Assembly (NCBI GenBank): GCA_903824735.1
Contig: CAIJXO010000072.1
Location: forward strand, 1-12,165
Length of the DNA stretch: 12,165 bases
Direction: 5' to 3'
From: an uncultured bacterium
GTDB taxonomy: Bacteria > Patescibacteriota > Minisyncoccia > Phycocordibacterales > GWA1-40-21
The position numbers and the translations under genes are program-made. Shown here piece after piece: positions 12,060-12,165 of this stretch; the first letter of the stretch is position 1; each line of letters opens with the position of its first letter. The notes beneath the pieces are model-generated. The model saw nothing but the letters and a program-made list of their open reading frames with translations. It did not search any database and was not told the origin of the DNA.

Positions 12060-12165
12060 ATGAACAATAAAAATAAAAACACAGAATTCAATGATTTCGA
12101 TGCCGTCTCATTAAGAGTCGCTTCTCCCGATATCATCAAGGGTTGGTCTTATGGTGAAGTCACCC
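12060..12165 (+). CDS. rpoC: DNA-directed RNA polymerase subunit beta', N-terminal fragment
   Basis: The first 35 codons are visible before the window ends. After an Asn/Lys-rich start, FDAVSLRVASPDIIKGWSYGEVT is the conserved RpoC N-terminus, preceding the zinc-binding region that would lie outside the window. It starts 13 bases after the rpoB stop, with no promoter, terminator or Shine-Dalgarno sequence between, so it is cotranscribed with rpoB and may depend on translational coupling or A/U-rich initiation. Confidence 0.97.
   Translation, partial: MNNKNKNTEFNDFDAVSLRVASPDIIKGWSYGEVT

Overview
The window looks like a chromosomal piece of a Candidate Phyla Radiation (Patescibacteria) bacterium, most likely a Parcubacteria-type lineage. 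The reasons are a short RpoB (1060 residues, against roughly 1180-1340 in model bacteria), rpoB-rpoC without rplJ-rplL directly upstream, a compact PIF1-type helicase, a DUF2914 membrane protein, an LCAT-like secreted acyltransferase, and several short orphan genes. This lineage call is an inference from gene content, because no rRNA is present.

Layout: 3-431 is the 3' part of a NYN-domain (LabA/DUF88-like) protein. 522-2967 is a two-gene unit: a PIF1-family helicase overlapped by a multi-spanning membrane protein with a C-terminal DUF2914 domain. 2971-3180 is a tiny independent transcription unit with a consensus promoter, a 16-codon reading frame and a strong terminator. 3259-6052 holds a secreted, membrane-anchored LCAT-like alpha/beta hydrolase followed by a small three-helix membrane protein. 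6045-8282 is a head-to-tail series of four transcription units carrying five short genes of unknown function, each unit with its own promoter, leader and hairpin terminator. 8310-8543 is a minus-strand cold-shock protein gene, and 8696-12165 is the divergently transcribed rpoB-rpoC operon (rpoC only begun).

Two classes of gene are visible. The recognisable genes (helicase, DUF2914, LCAT, cspA, rpoB, rpoC) are AT-rich and mostly lack a Shine-Dalgarno sequence; the helicase appears leaderless. The short orphan genes at 6.05-8.28 kb are clearly more GC-rich, carry textbook Shine-Dalgarno sequences (one nearly the full anti-SD complement), have structured leaders, and sit between their own promoters and terminators with almost no spare DNA. 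The 3.0 kb mini-unit shares the promoter, SD and terminator layout. This cassette-like series is the part of the window least explained by known biology.

Other notable points are an RpoB rifampicin pocket carrying natural replacements at three classical resistance positions, a hairpin plus U-tract directly before the rpoB start codon that could act as an attenuator, and overlapping alternative hairpins before the 7232 gene that would cover its ribosome binding site.
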